DNA from: Helicobacter_J cappadocius | Lineage (GTDB): Bacteria; Campylobacterota; Campylobacteria; Campylobacterales; Helicobacteraceae | Direction: 5' to 3' | Assembly: GCF_030686155.1 (NCBI RefSeq) | Contig: NZ_JAUPEV010000007.1 | Coordinates: forward strand, 1 to 64,000 | Length of the DNA stretch: 64,000 bases | Shown: positions 43,467 through 51,714 of the stretch, in pieces | Position numbering within the stretch: the stretch's first letter is position 1 | Layout: every line of letters begins with the position of its first letter | The notes under the pieces: generated by a model | Seen by the model: the letters and a program-made list of their open reading frames with translations, nothing else | Told to the model about the DNA's origin: nothing | The model's database searches: none | Made by a program: the position numbers and the translations under genes

Positions 43467-44112
43467 TAGCTATGATATTTTAGTTGCCTTAAAAAAACTT
43501 GATTTGCTTACACATAGAGATTCTTGGTGGTGGCCTAATGCTCTTAGTTTTGAAGTGGTGGTTGGAGCTATCTTGACTCAAAATACAAAGTGGGAAAATG
43601 TAGAAAAATCTTTACAATCTTTAAAAAATCATTTGATCTTGAGCGATAATGAAAGCAGTTTGAAAAATATAGCACAAATGAATCCAGATGTTTTGGCATC
43701 TCATATCGCTTCTAGTGGTTTTTTAAATCAAAAATCTGTCAGGCTTATTTTATTGTGTCAGAATATTTTAGATGATTTTGGGAGTTTTGATGTGTTTCTC
43801 AGCAATGTTGATAGGCAATGGCTCTTATCTCAAAAAGGTATCGGCAAAGAAAGTGCCGATAGCATTTTGAATTATGCTTGTGCAAAAGAAGTGATGGTGG
43901 TGGATAAATATACTTATAAATTTTTGTGTTCCTTGGGGGTGGATATACCAGATTATGATGAATTGCAGAGCTATTTTCAAAATGGAATCAATGCAAACAT
44001 AAAAAGAACCCTTGAACTTTATGACAATAAAATTCCCCTAGCACAGATTTATGCTAGATTTCACGGCAAAATAGTAGAATTTTCAAAAAAGAAAATGAAA
44101 TTGGAGCTATAG
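43459..44112 (+). CDS. magIII: 3-methyladenine DNA glycosylase MagIII
   Basis: 217 residues, an endonuclease III-fold glycosylase without the Fe-S cysteine loop. Helix-hairpin-helix QKGIGKESADSILNYA and the catalytic Asp in VVDKYTYKFL are seen; WWWPNALSFEVVVGAILTQNT is the typical N-terminal part. The closeness to H. pylori MagIII, which removes 3-methyladenine, and its place next to flaA support the name. The ATG at 43459 overlaps the previous stop by 8 bases. Confidence 0.9.
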   Translation: MFDSYDILVALKKLDLLTHRDSWWWPNALSFEVVVGAILTQNTKWENVEKSLQSLKNHLILSDNESSLKNIAQMNPDVLASHIASSGFLNQKSVRLILLCQNILDDFGSFDVFLSNVDRQWLLSQKGIGKESADSILNYACAKEVMVVDKYTYKFLCSLGVDIPDYDELQSYFQNGINANIKRTLELYDNKIPLAQIYARFHGKIVEFSKKKMKLEL

Positions 44113-45411
44113 ATGAAAAACCCTTTAGAAATCTTTGAAGAGATTGCTTGTATTCCACATATTAGCTTTCACACTCAGGAGTTATTTGAATGGATAGTGA
44201 GATTTGCTAACAGTTGTGGTTATGGTGTGCAAACTGATAAGACGGGGAATATCTATGCTTTTGGTAAAAATCCTCGATTTTGTTTGCAGTCTCATTATGA
44301 TATGGTTGGAGTTGGAGAGGCAAACAAACAAAAACCTCTTGAGCTTTATATAGAAGATAATTTTTTGAAAGCAAAAAATTCATCTTTAGGTGCAGATAAC
44401 GGCATAGGAGTTGCCATGCAGCTGTATCTAATGCAAAAATATAAAGATTTGGAATTTTTGTTCACTAACAATGAAGAAGTCGGACTTTTAGGAGCGAAAT
44501 CTCTTGAGATGAAGATAATATCTCATAGACTTATCAATATAGATTCTGAAAGTTTTGGTGAGATCATATTGGGCTGTGCAGGAGGTTATGATATGAATGT
44601 GGTGTTTGATTTGAAAAGTGATAAATCTTTTTATAAAAACACTTATCAAATTACAGCCAGAGGGTTTCAAGGCGGACATAGCGGGGTCGATATACACAAA
44701 GATATTAAAAATGCCATCGTTGAAATATGTTATTTTATTGACAAGGTTGATGGGGGGATTTGCAGTATTGTTGCAGGAGAAAAAATCAACTCTATACCCG
44801 TGAATTCACAAGCAATAATAAAAACAAATCAAATCATCAATTCTTCAGAAGATTTTTTGGTTCAAGAGATAAAATCAACTTCTGTTTGTTATGATAAAAA
44901 AGCAATCATAGATTTTATCTTAGGTATCCAAAATGGAGTTAGACTCAAAGATGGTGATGATGTGATTGATTCTGTGAATATTTCATTGCTTTCTCAAGAA
45001 AAATCTAAGATAAAAATTTCTCTAATGGGGAGGTCAAATACAAAATCATTATTAGATAATAGTCTGCTTGAAGCCCAAAAATTGGCAAAAAGAATCGATC
45101 CAAATGCACAGATAACAATTGATGATTTTTATTTTCCTTGGCAGAGAAATATATCAGATGATGATGAATTTTTAAGAAGTGTCAAAAATGCTTTTGGAGA
45201 TCATTTTGTCAAAGTATGTCAAATTCACGCTGGATTAGAATGTGGTATATTACAGGAAAGATTTGAGGCGATGGGAAAAAAAGATGTCAAAATGCTCTCT
45301 ATAGGACCTACGATACTTTCCCCGCATTCAGTAAATGAGCGATTAGATATAAATTCTTTTAAAAGTTTTTCTAAAGTCTTGGAGAATTTAGTAGAAAATT
45401 ATAAAATATAG
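44113..45411 (+). CDS. pepD: Aminoacyl-histidine dipeptidase-like M20 peptidase (PepD)
   Basis: 432 residues. Di-zinc M20 aminopeptidase: ligands in LQSHYDMVG (His), SLGADNGIGVA (Asp), FTNNEEVGLLGA (catalytic Glu and ligand), and a lid domain in the middle. Likely splits dipeptides such as carnosine or Xaa-His in the cytoplasm. It starts right at the magIII stop (no gap). It is somewhat shorter than E. coli PepD (about 485). A PepT-type role is less likely from the motifs. Confidence 0.8.
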   Translation: MKNPLEIFEEIACIPHISFHTQELFEWIVRFANSCGYGVQTDKTGNIYAFGKNPRFCLQSHYDMVGVGEANKQKPLELYIEDNFLKAKNSSLGADNGIGVAMQLYLMQKYKDLEFLFTNNEEVGLLGAKSLEMKIISHRLINIDSESFGEIILGCAGGYDMNVVFDLKSDKSFYKNTYQITARGFQGGHSGVDIHKDIKNAIVEICYFIDKVDGGICSIVAGEKINSIPVNSQAIIKTNQIINSSEDFLVQEIKSTSVCYDKKAIIDFILGIQNGVRLKDGDDVIDSVNISLLSQEKSKIKISLMGRSNTKSLLDNSLLEAQKLAKRIDPNAQITIDDFYFPWQRNISDDDEFLRSVKNAFGDHFVKVCQIHAGLECGILQERFEAMGKKDVKMLSIGPTILSPHSVNERLDINSFKSFSKVLENLVENYKI

Positions 45412-45432
45412 TTTTTATTGAAGGGATTAATA

Positions 45433-46053
45433 ATGAAAAGATTGATTTTAGTGATGTTTATTTTGGGAAATATAACCGCTTTTGCTGAAAGCACAAATGC
45501 AATAAAAGAAGAAACTCCAAAGTTGCAATTAAAACCAAATGAGCCTAATCATATCTATGGGGCTTTTAAGATAGGTTATGTTTATCAAAATTTGAGTTCT
45601 GCAAATATCCCTCTAAAAAACGGAGAAAACTCTTATAATTTTTCTTCAAATAATGCTTATTTTGGGCTAGAGAGAGGTTGGGTTGGAGGACCTAAAAAAA
45701 TGCTGCTCATCGGAGGGTATTTAGATGCTGGAGCAGGTGATACATACTATTTGTCAGCAGGAGGAAGCTTTGGGTTGCGTTTGCTTGATGGATGGGTTAT
45801 ACCAAAAATTTCATTAGGCTATCAGATGGAGCATTTAGGGTTGCCTAAGGATTCAGATCAGTATAATATTCAATCAGGGGTAGGCACTATTGGTGTGTTT
45901 GTAAATGTAATACAGGGATTTGGCATCAACCTAGAAGCAAGGGCAGGAATTCCTTTTACTATAATGCGAGGCGATCAGGCTTCTGTTTATGGAAATCCAA
46001 AATTTGATATGTATCAAGTGATGGTTAGTTTTTCATTTTTTGATTTTGAGTAG
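45433..46053 (+). CDS. Small outer-membrane beta-barrel protein
   Basis: 206 residues from the ATG at 45433 (AAGGGA upstream); an in-frame TTG at 45418 has no ribosome site. Signal peptide ends near AFAES; then Gly/aromatic-rich strands and a C terminus VMVSFSFFDFE. The barrel has the sheared repeat pattern of small OMPs, but I recognise no family. It may be co-transcribed with the cytochrome that follows after 3 bases. Confidence 0.65.
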   Translation: MKRLILVMFILGNITAFAESTNAIKEETPKLQLKPNEPNHIYGAFKIGYVYQNLSSANIPLKNGENSYNFSSNNAYFGLERGWVGGPKKMLLIGGYLDAGAGDTYYLSAGGSFGLRLLDGWVIPKISLGYQMEHLGLPKDSDQYNIQSGVGTIGVFVNVIQGFGINLEARAGIPFTIMRGDQASVYGNPKFDMYQVMVSFSFFDFE

Positions 46054-46056
46054 CGT

Positions 46057-46419
46057 TTGGGAAGAATCTTATTTTATTTATTTGCTTTTATTCAGTTGAG
46101 TTTTGCTTGTAGTGGTGATTGTGCAAGTTGTCATTATAAACTTGATTACAAACATGATAGCAGACACTCTCCAATGCTTGGTTGTAAAACTTGCCATACT
46201 GATGAAAAGATGGCGCAGCTAAATATGGGTGATACATGCGGTCAGGATTGCTTTGCTTGTCATAGTGCAGATAAGCTAAATAACCCAGCTTTGCAATCTT
46301 CGCACGGAATGATAAGAGAGTGTATTTCTTGCCATCAGGATATTGAGAAAAATTCTAAAATTCTTGATAAGAGTATTTTTTTAAAAGGACTTGATAATAA
46401 TTTCTTTCAGACAAAATAG
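46057..46419 (+). CDS. Small tetraheme cytochrome c
   Basis: 120 residues. Four CxxCH heme-binding motifs: CASCH, CKTCH, CFACH and CISCH, after a signal peptide (about 1-17). Extra His residues could serve as distal ligands. A small periplasmic multiheme cytochrome could shuttle electrons to a reductase or peroxidase; the partner is not in the window. TTG start at 46057 without a strong ribosome site, 3 bases after the OMP stop, which suggests coupled translation. Cytochrome maturation genes are elsewhere. Confidence 0.8.
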   Translation: MGRILFYLFAFIQLSFACSGDCASCHYKLDYKHDSRHSPMLGCKTCHTDEKMAQLNMGDTCGQDCFACHSADKLNNPALQSSHGMIRECISCHQDIEKNSKILDKSIFLKGLDNNFFQTK

Positions 46420-46521
46420 TTACTGATTGTAATCTTCTGCGAAAAATCTATTATTTTTATATGTTAAATTCATACAATATACTATAGGATTAATCTAGCT
46501 GTACAAAAAAGAGGAGATGAT

Positions 46522-47850
46522 ATGCTAAAGGAAGAAGGCGTAAAAAAACCCTTGATTATTAGGCTTGGAACAAGTCTTGTATTTTGGGTATTAGTGGGTA
46601 TTATTGCGGGGATTGTTGTGGGGGTGATGGATCCACAGTGGGGGATTTCCACTAAAAGCTGGACGATTGATCCATTTCTAAAAGCACTTAAATGGCTCAT
46701 AGGACCTATTATTTTTCTTACTCTTATTTGCGGAATTGTGGGGCTAGAGAGTCTAAAATCGCTAGGAAGCTTGGGTATTAAGGCGGTTATTTATTTTGAA
46801 GTAGTGAGTACTCTAGCTTTGGTAGTTGGGGTAGGTTTTGGTGAGCTTTTTAGGCCTGGTCACGGAATGGGACTAGATGTAAACGCACTAGATGCTACTT
46901 CTGTGGCACAATACACCTCTGGTGGAAAAACTGAGCATATTGGTTCTTTGAAGTCAATTTTAATGGGTGCGATTCCTTCTGATCCCATCACTCCATTTTT
47001 AACTGGAAACACTCTTCAAGTTTTGTTTATGGCGATTGTTATTTCTATTGTGATTTTATTTTTGAGTCAAAAGACAAAAGAAAAAATCATCAAGCCATTA
47101 GAAAAAGCACAGAATTTCTTTTTCAAGCTTTTGACTATTTTGATTTACTATAGCCCTGTAGCGACATTTGGAGCGATGGCATTTTTAATAGGTAAATTTG
47201 GAGCAGAAACGCTTTATAATATGGTGTATTTGTTGTTTGTCATGCTGTTTTGTTGCTTGGTCTTTATATTTGTTGTTTTGGGTATTATCTGTGCGATGGC
47301 TAAGGTTAATATTTTCAAATATATGCGTTTTATCGCACGAGAAGTGTTGGTTGTGTTTGCTACAAGTTCTTCGGAAACAGCTCTTGCTCCCTTGATGAGA
47401 AAACTCGAAAAAGCTGGAATTAACAAAGGAGCTGTGGGGCTTGTAGTTCCAGCGGGGTATTCTTTTAATCTTGATTGCACCAACATATACCTCGCACTCA
47501 GCGTTATTTTTCTCTCCCAAGCTTTTGGTATACCCTTGAGTTTGGAACAAACTATTAGTATGCTCATTATTTTAATGGTAACTTCTAAAGGTGCAGTAGG
47601 AGTTTCAGGTTCTGGATTTATTGTTTTGGCCGGGACACTTCAAGCAATGGGAACAGGACCAGGAACGATTCCTGCAGTAACTGTTGCAGCACTACTTGGT
47701 GTGGATAAGTTTATGAGCGATATGCGTGCTGTGGGAAATTTGTGTGGAAACTCTGTGGCTTGTATGGTGGTATCGATTTGGGACAAAAAGGTTGATATGC
47801 AAAAATTTCGCTACGCACTTGATCATCCTGATGAATTTAAGGTTATTTGA
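46522..47850 (+). CDS. dctA: C4-dicarboxylate/amino acid:cation symporter (DctA-like)
   Basis: 442 residues, about eight membrane segments plus re-entrant loops. The DAACS signature is clear: FATSSSETALAPLMRKLEKAGINKG, VPAGYSFNLDCTNIYLALS and LLGVDKFMSDMRAVGNLCGNSVA. These details favour DctA (succinate, fumarate, malate uptake) over glutamate carriers, but the substrate is not certain. AAGAGGAG precedes the ATG. Confidence 0.87.
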   Translation: MLKEEGVKKPLIIRLGTSLVFWVLVGIIAGIVVGVMDPQWGISTKSWTIDPFLKALKWLIGPIIFLTLICGIVGLESLKSLGSLGIKAVIYFEVVSTLALVVGVGFGELFRPGHGMGLDVNALDATSVAQYTSGGKTEHIGSLKSILMGAIPSDPITPFLTGNTLQVLFMAIVISIVILFLSQKTKEKIIKPLEKAQNFFFKLLTILIYYSPVATFGAMAFLIGKFGAETLYNMVYLLFVMLFCCLVFIFVVLGIICAMAKVNIFKYMRFIAREVLVVFATSSSETALAPLMRKLEKAGINKGAVGLVVPAGYSFNLDCTNIYLALSVIFLSQAFGIPLSLEQTISMLIILMVTSKGAVGVSGSGFIVLAGTLQAMGTGPGTIPAVTVAALLGVDKFMSDMRAVGNLCGNSVACMVVSIWDKKVDMQKFRYALDHPDEFKVI

Positions 47851-47902
47851 TTAATACAGAATAATTTGTTGAGTTTTGTGCCTGAAATTTTGAATGTGAA
47901 TG

Positions 47903-47908
47903 TATAAT
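47903..47908 (+). promoter_or_regulatory. Candidate -10 box for hemE
   Basis: TATAAT 66 bases upstream of the hemE ATG in the 124-base gap after dctA; a short TTGCATATGC-TTGTGCAA dyad follows it. Confidence 0.4.
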
Positions 47909-47974
47909 TCAAAATAGACATTGCATATGCTTGTGCAATCTTCAAAAAATCTTGCCAACTCATAAAGGATACAA

Positions 47975-48997
47975 ATGATTTTTATTGATGCTTGTAAAAG
48001 AAAACAAACCCCCTACACTCCCATATGGATGATGAGACAAGCTGGACGATATTTGGAAGAATACAAGGAAGTGCGCAAAGAAGCTGGGAGCTTCCTAGAG
48101 CTTTGCCACAATTCTACTTTGGCAGCAAAAGTAACTCTTCAACCTATAGATATTTTAGATGTTGATGCAGCGATCATTTTTAGTGATATTTTGGTCGTTC
48201 CTCTTGAAATGGGAATGCCACTAGAGTTTTTAGCTGGAGAGGGACCAAAATTTTCTTCCCGTATTTCCAATGAGGTAGATATAAAAAATCTGCAAATAGG
48301 CATCTATAAGAATCTCACCTATGTTTATGATACGCTCTCTAAGGTAAGACATGAGCTTTCAAGTCAAAAGGCATTGATAGGTTTTTGCGGTTCTGCTTGG
48401 ACTTTGGCTACTTATATGATAGAAGGAGAGGGGAGTAAAACTTATACTCGTAGCAAAAAAATGCTCTATAAAGAACCAAAGCTTTTACATATGCTTTTAC
48501 AAAAAATCACCGATGAGCTAAAGGGCTATTTAGAAATGCAAATCAAGGCAGGAGCAGATGCAGTAATGGTTTTTGACTCTTGGGCAGGGGCGTTAGAAAA
48601 AGAGGCTTATTTTGAGTTTAGCTGGAAATATATGAAAGAGATCGCTTCACATTTGAAGAAAAAATTTCCAGAAGTACCTGTGATTTTATTTCCCAAGGGG
48701 ATAGTTGGATATTTAGATTGTATTGATGGAGATTTTGATGTATTTGGTGTGGATTGGGGCAGTCCTATGCAGATGGCAAAACATTATTTAGGCGAGAGAT
48801 ATGTATTGCAAGGGAATCTTGAACCTTCCCGTTTGTATGATAGAGAGAGTATGGAAAAAGGAGTAGATGAGATTATTGCAGTAATGGGGAAAAAAGAGGG
48901 ACACATTTTCAATTTAGGGCATGGCATGTTGCCAGATCTTCCTAGAGAAAATGCGATAGCTTTGGTTCAAATGGTGAGAGAAAAAACTAAAAGATAA
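47975..48997 (+). CDS. hemE: Uroporphyrinogen decarboxylase HemE
   Basis: 340 residues. Family signatures PIWMMRQAGRYLEEYK at the N terminus, FSDILVVPLEMGM (catalytic Asp region) and GFCGSAWTLATYMIEGEGSK. Makes coproporphyrinogen III in heme synthesis. AAGGA precedes the ATG. Its stop overlaps a Fur-like box. Confidence 0.97.
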   Translation: MIFIDACKRKQTPYTPIWMMRQAGRYLEEYKEVRKEAGSFLELCHNSTLAAKVTLQPIDILDVDAAIIFSDILVVPLEMGMPLEFLAGEGPKFSSRISNEVDIKNLQIGIYKNLTYVYDTLSKVRHELSSQKALIGFCGSAWTLATYMIEGEGSKTYTRSKKMLYKEPKLLHMLLQKITDELKGYLEMQIKAGADAVMVFDSWAGALEKEAYFEFSWKYMKEIASHLKKKFPEVPVILFPKGIVGYLDCIDGDFDVFGVDWGSPMQMAKHYLGERYVLQGNLEPSRLYDRESMEKGVDEIIAVMGKKEGHIFNLGHGMLPDLPRENAIALVQMVREKTKR

Positions 48998-49009
48998 TAA
49001 TTATTATTT
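48995..49009 (+). promoter_or_regulatory. Fur-like box before the small lipoprotein gene
   Basis: TAATAATTATTATTT matches the H. pylori holo-Fur consensus TAATAATnATTATTA at 13 of its 14 fixed positions. It overlaps the hemE stop and lies 63-77 bases upstream of the lipoprotein ATG; a TATAAT at 49033-49038 lies between. In AT-rich DNA chance matches occur, so it is a candidate only. Confidence 0.45.
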
Positions 49010-49071
49010 AATAAATATTAGTAATTTATATTTATAATCCTAGATATAAAATGTATATCAAAGGATTAAAG

Positions 49072-49215
49072 ATGAAAACATTGATTTTGGCTTCAACTAT
49101 AGGAATCGCTTTAATGAGTGGATGTGCTGGAATAAATTCAAATTACGAGGCTTTTGGTGTAGCCAAACAGCCCCAGCATTTATCAGGATCTACTCTTTGG
49201 CTACCTAGACAATAG
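49072..49215 (+). CDS. Small lipoprotein, 47 residues
   Basis: A 47-codon gene with ribosome site AAGGA upstream of the ATG. Signal peptide MKTLILASTIGIALMSGC contains the lipobox (Leu-Met-Ser-Gly-Cys18), so the mature product is a 30-residue lipid-anchored peptide ending STLWLPRQ. It has no recognisable domain. It is convergent with tpsB (20-base gap). The small size makes it easy to miss; a complete lipobox and ribosome site support it. Confidence 0.65.
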   Translation: MKTLILASTIGIALMSGCAGINSNYEAFGVAKQPQHLSGSTLWLPRQ

Positions 49216-49235
49216 ATTTATTGGGTATAAATTTT

Positions 49236-50927
49236 TTACCAATTCACTCCCGCAAAAAAAAATAGACTCTGTGTGGGGGCTTTATAAGGATTGTAAAATG
49301 GTAGATAACCCCAGAGTTGTGCATTGAAATATTTGGAGAGAAGTTGAATACCAACTCCTCCTCCTGATAAGAATCCGCTACTTTGATTATCTCCTACAAT
49401 ATCTCTAACATACCCCATATCTATACCCAAACTTGGAGCTAGGGTGATTCTCCAAAAATTAGGTAGATACATCATTAGATCATTACGATAAAGCACCCCC
49501 ATTTGACCGCTTAGGCTGAAGTGATTGAACCCTCTGACGCTATAGCGTCCACCGATAGTCATTTTTTCACTTGCATAGAGCTGATCTCTTGAAATTTGAG
49601 TTTTGATAGTGGAATTATAAACAAATAGGCTTTTCCATAAACTAAAAGGGTGATAGATATATAGATTTACGCTAGGAATTGTATATACATAAGAACTTTT
49701 ATTATAGTTTTGATTAGAAGTAAATATCGGTACTCCTTGTATCAAACTCAAAATAAGATTAAATTGAGAATTTCCTACATATCTTTTATAGCTGACAAAA
49801 GCTGAAATTTCTGCTAATTTTTTTGTTTGCACATCTAGTTTGATATTTTCTAAATAGTTGTCTGAAAATCTGCTAGAAACTCCAATTCCAAATGAAAGCT
49901 GATTTTTTGCATTCACATGGGCTAGATAGGTTGCCTTAAAATCTCCGTTTATGGATTTACCACTATATACAGGGGAAATTCCATAGAATATGAGTTGATT
50001 TGCATTGTGTGCATAAGAAGAGTCAAATTGAAATAGAAATCTCCTGATGGGGATAGAATAGCTCAAAGAAGCATAATAGCTGTGATCGATTTTTGAAATA
50101 GGCATGGAACCTAGCAAATAAACTTGTAAACTATCGGCTAAATGAAGAGGATTTTCTATTCCTAGAAGAAATGTCCCTTCATAGCCTTCTTTCAGACTTC
50201 CTCCGTTATCAAAAGAAGCTTGAATGAAAATAGGCAGAGATTTTACATTTGTTGCGATAAAGATTTTGCTTTCAGAGTTTTTGCTCATAGGGATGATTTT
50301 GCTCGTAGGGGACAAGTATCGTAATCGTTTCAGATTAGTGATACCTAGCTCTATAACTTGCAAATCCAATACATCGCCTTTTTTGACCCCAAAGTCTTTG
50401 CTGAAGAAAAACATCTGCCCTTCGTTGATGTATTGTATATCACCGACAAAACCAACTTCAATTCCTATTTTTAATGTACCAGAGTTCAAATCTTGAGGTA
50501 AAAGACCAAATTTTGTGGTGATATAGCCTTTTTGTATTGCTTTAACATTCAGCTTATTTAGAAATGTATTGATTTCTTCTGCCCCTATACAGGTGTTGAG
50601 GTATGGTTTGGTTATTTTGCGAGTGAAGGAGAATTTTTTGAGGATTTTCTGAGGTTCTTTATCTTCCATATCTAAGGGAATAAAATCAATATTTTTGATA
50701 AGAAAACACGGAGGTTTTTTTGTATTAGAGGTATCTGAAATTATGGAAGAAAAATCCAAATCAAAAGGAATGCCCTTTGATAATAATATGAGATTTTTCT
50801 TATGATGGCGGAAGAATGTATCTGAAAATATAGAATATAGAGATGAAAAATTCTCAGCCCTATGGATGAAGTCCTGACCACAAAGAGATGATAAGAATAC
50901 CAGGATTATCAACAATAGTTTTTTCAT
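49236..50927 (-). CDS. TpsB, outer-membrane transporter of a two-partner secretion system
   Basis: 563 residues from the ATG at 50927 (GAGAG 6 bases upstream). Omp85-type transporter of the FhaC/ShlB family: signal peptide ending SSLCGQ, N-terminal POTRA domains (about 75-225), a 16-strand barrel with the conserved VRGF loop tip (GGRYSVRGF near 455) and C terminus FFFAGVNW. It exports the TpsA exoprotein across the outer membrane. It is third in the order tpsA-OMP-tpsB, all on this strand, with gaps under 100 bases. Confidence 0.88.
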   Translation of the reverse strand: MKKLLLIILVFLSSLCGQDFIHRAENFSSLYSIFSDTFFRHHKKNLILLSKGIPFDLDFSSIISDTSNTKKPPCFLIKNIDFIPLDMEDKEPQKILKKFSFTRKITKPYLNTCIGAEEINTFLNKLNVKAIQKGYITTKFGLLPQDLNSGTLKIGIEVGFVGDIQYINEGQMFFFSKDFGVKKGDVLDLQVIELGITNLKRLRYLSPTSKIIPMSKNSESKIFIATNVKSLPIFIQASFDNGGSLKEGYEGTFLLGIENPLHLADSLQVYLLGSMPISKIDHSYYASLSYSIPIRRFLFQFDSSYAHNANQLIFYGISPVYSGKSINGDFKATYLAHVNAKNQLSFGIGVSSRFSDNYLENIKLDVQTKKLAEISAFVSYKRYVGNSQFNLILSLIQGVPIFTSNQNYNKSSYVYTIPSVNLYIYHPFSLWKSLFVYNSTIKTQISRDQLYASEKMTIGGRYSVRGFNHFSLSGQMGVLYRNDLMMYLPNFWRITLAPSLGIDMGYVRDIVGDNQSSGFLSGGGVGIQLLSKYFNAQLWGYLPFYNPYKAPTQSLFFFAGVNW

Positions 50928-50977
50928 ATATATAACTCTCATAAATCAGATAAATAAAACTTCAGTATTACCAAATT

Positions 50978-51625
50978 CTAGAATACAAATTTATAGCCAA
51001 ACATAAATTTTATCGATTTGTAGCGTTTGTCCGCATAATCTGTACTAGAGTTATCAAGCTCATAAATAGGTATTTTTGTAACAAACTCTACTCTATGATG
51101 ATTTGCCAATAATAACGATACCCCTACACGACCAAAAACTGAAGGGGAAATTGATGGAAAAGTAGGGTATTTGTCACATTGCCTATCATAGTAATAAGCA
51201 TCAGATATTGTTCCATTTACCCCTCCCTCAACTCCACCAAACAATCCTATACTATTATTTCCAAACTTAATCACATCTAGCAAAAGATCCAATCCCAGAT
51301 TAGCCTCTATGACATTCGAAGGATATTGAATGAGATTATTACTTTGATTGATAAGTGTAGTTCTTCCATATCCTCCTGCTAGAAACCATCTGAAACCTAC
51401 ATAGTTATTCTTATCAAAATGATGTTCTGTGCCTAGATTGATATTAAAGAGATAGCCATTACCTAGATAAGCATTTTTTGTGAAAGATCCAGGTGTTATA
51501 ATACTTCCACCATAACCTTTGATATCCTCTGTCTTCACATCTATCTTATCCATACTATAACCACCATCTATTCCTAAGAAAAACCTAGCATCAGCTAAGC
51601 TAGTGAGTGAAGATAAAACAAGCAA
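50978..51625 (-). CDS. OMP paralog A between tpsA and tpsB, with ATA in place of ATG
   Basis: An eight-strand-like OMP closing MFGYKFVF, 79-90 percent alike by eye to the two copies beyond tpsA. The start listed is a TTG at 51625, the only standard start in frame, but it cuts the signal peptide to about 12 residues. Eight codons upstream, at 51647-51649, the codon that is ATG in both paralogs is ATA, while AAGGAG and the rest of the leader (KKNLLAILL) are intact. So either ATA initiates weakly, or the gene is silent by a start-codon mutation. The body is intact to the stop. See the inverted-repeat entries. Confidence 0.7.
   Translation of the reverse strand: MLVLSSLTSLADARFFLGIDGGYSMDKIDVKTEDIKGYGGSIITPGSFTKNAYLGNGYLFNINLGTEHHFDKNNYVGFRWFLAGGYGRTTLINQSNNLIQYPSNVIEANLGLDLLLDVIKFGNNSIGLFGGVEGGVNGTISDAYYYDRQCDKYPTFPSISPSVFGRVGVSLLLANHHRVEFVTKIPIYELDNSSTDYADKRYKSIKFMFGYKFVF
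51353..51430 (-). repeat. Left arm of a perfect 78-bp inverted repeat
   Basis: Reverse complement of 58491-58568, inside OMP paralog A. Encodes GTEHHFDKNNYVGFRWFLAG and the residues after it. Similarity continues on both sides at lower identity. Confidence 0.85.
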
Positions 51626-51714
51626 GATTGCTAATAGATTCTTTTTTATAAATACTCCTTTGATTGAAATCGACTGAATTTATAATCTTTTAACTTCCAT
51701 ATAAACTTCATTCC

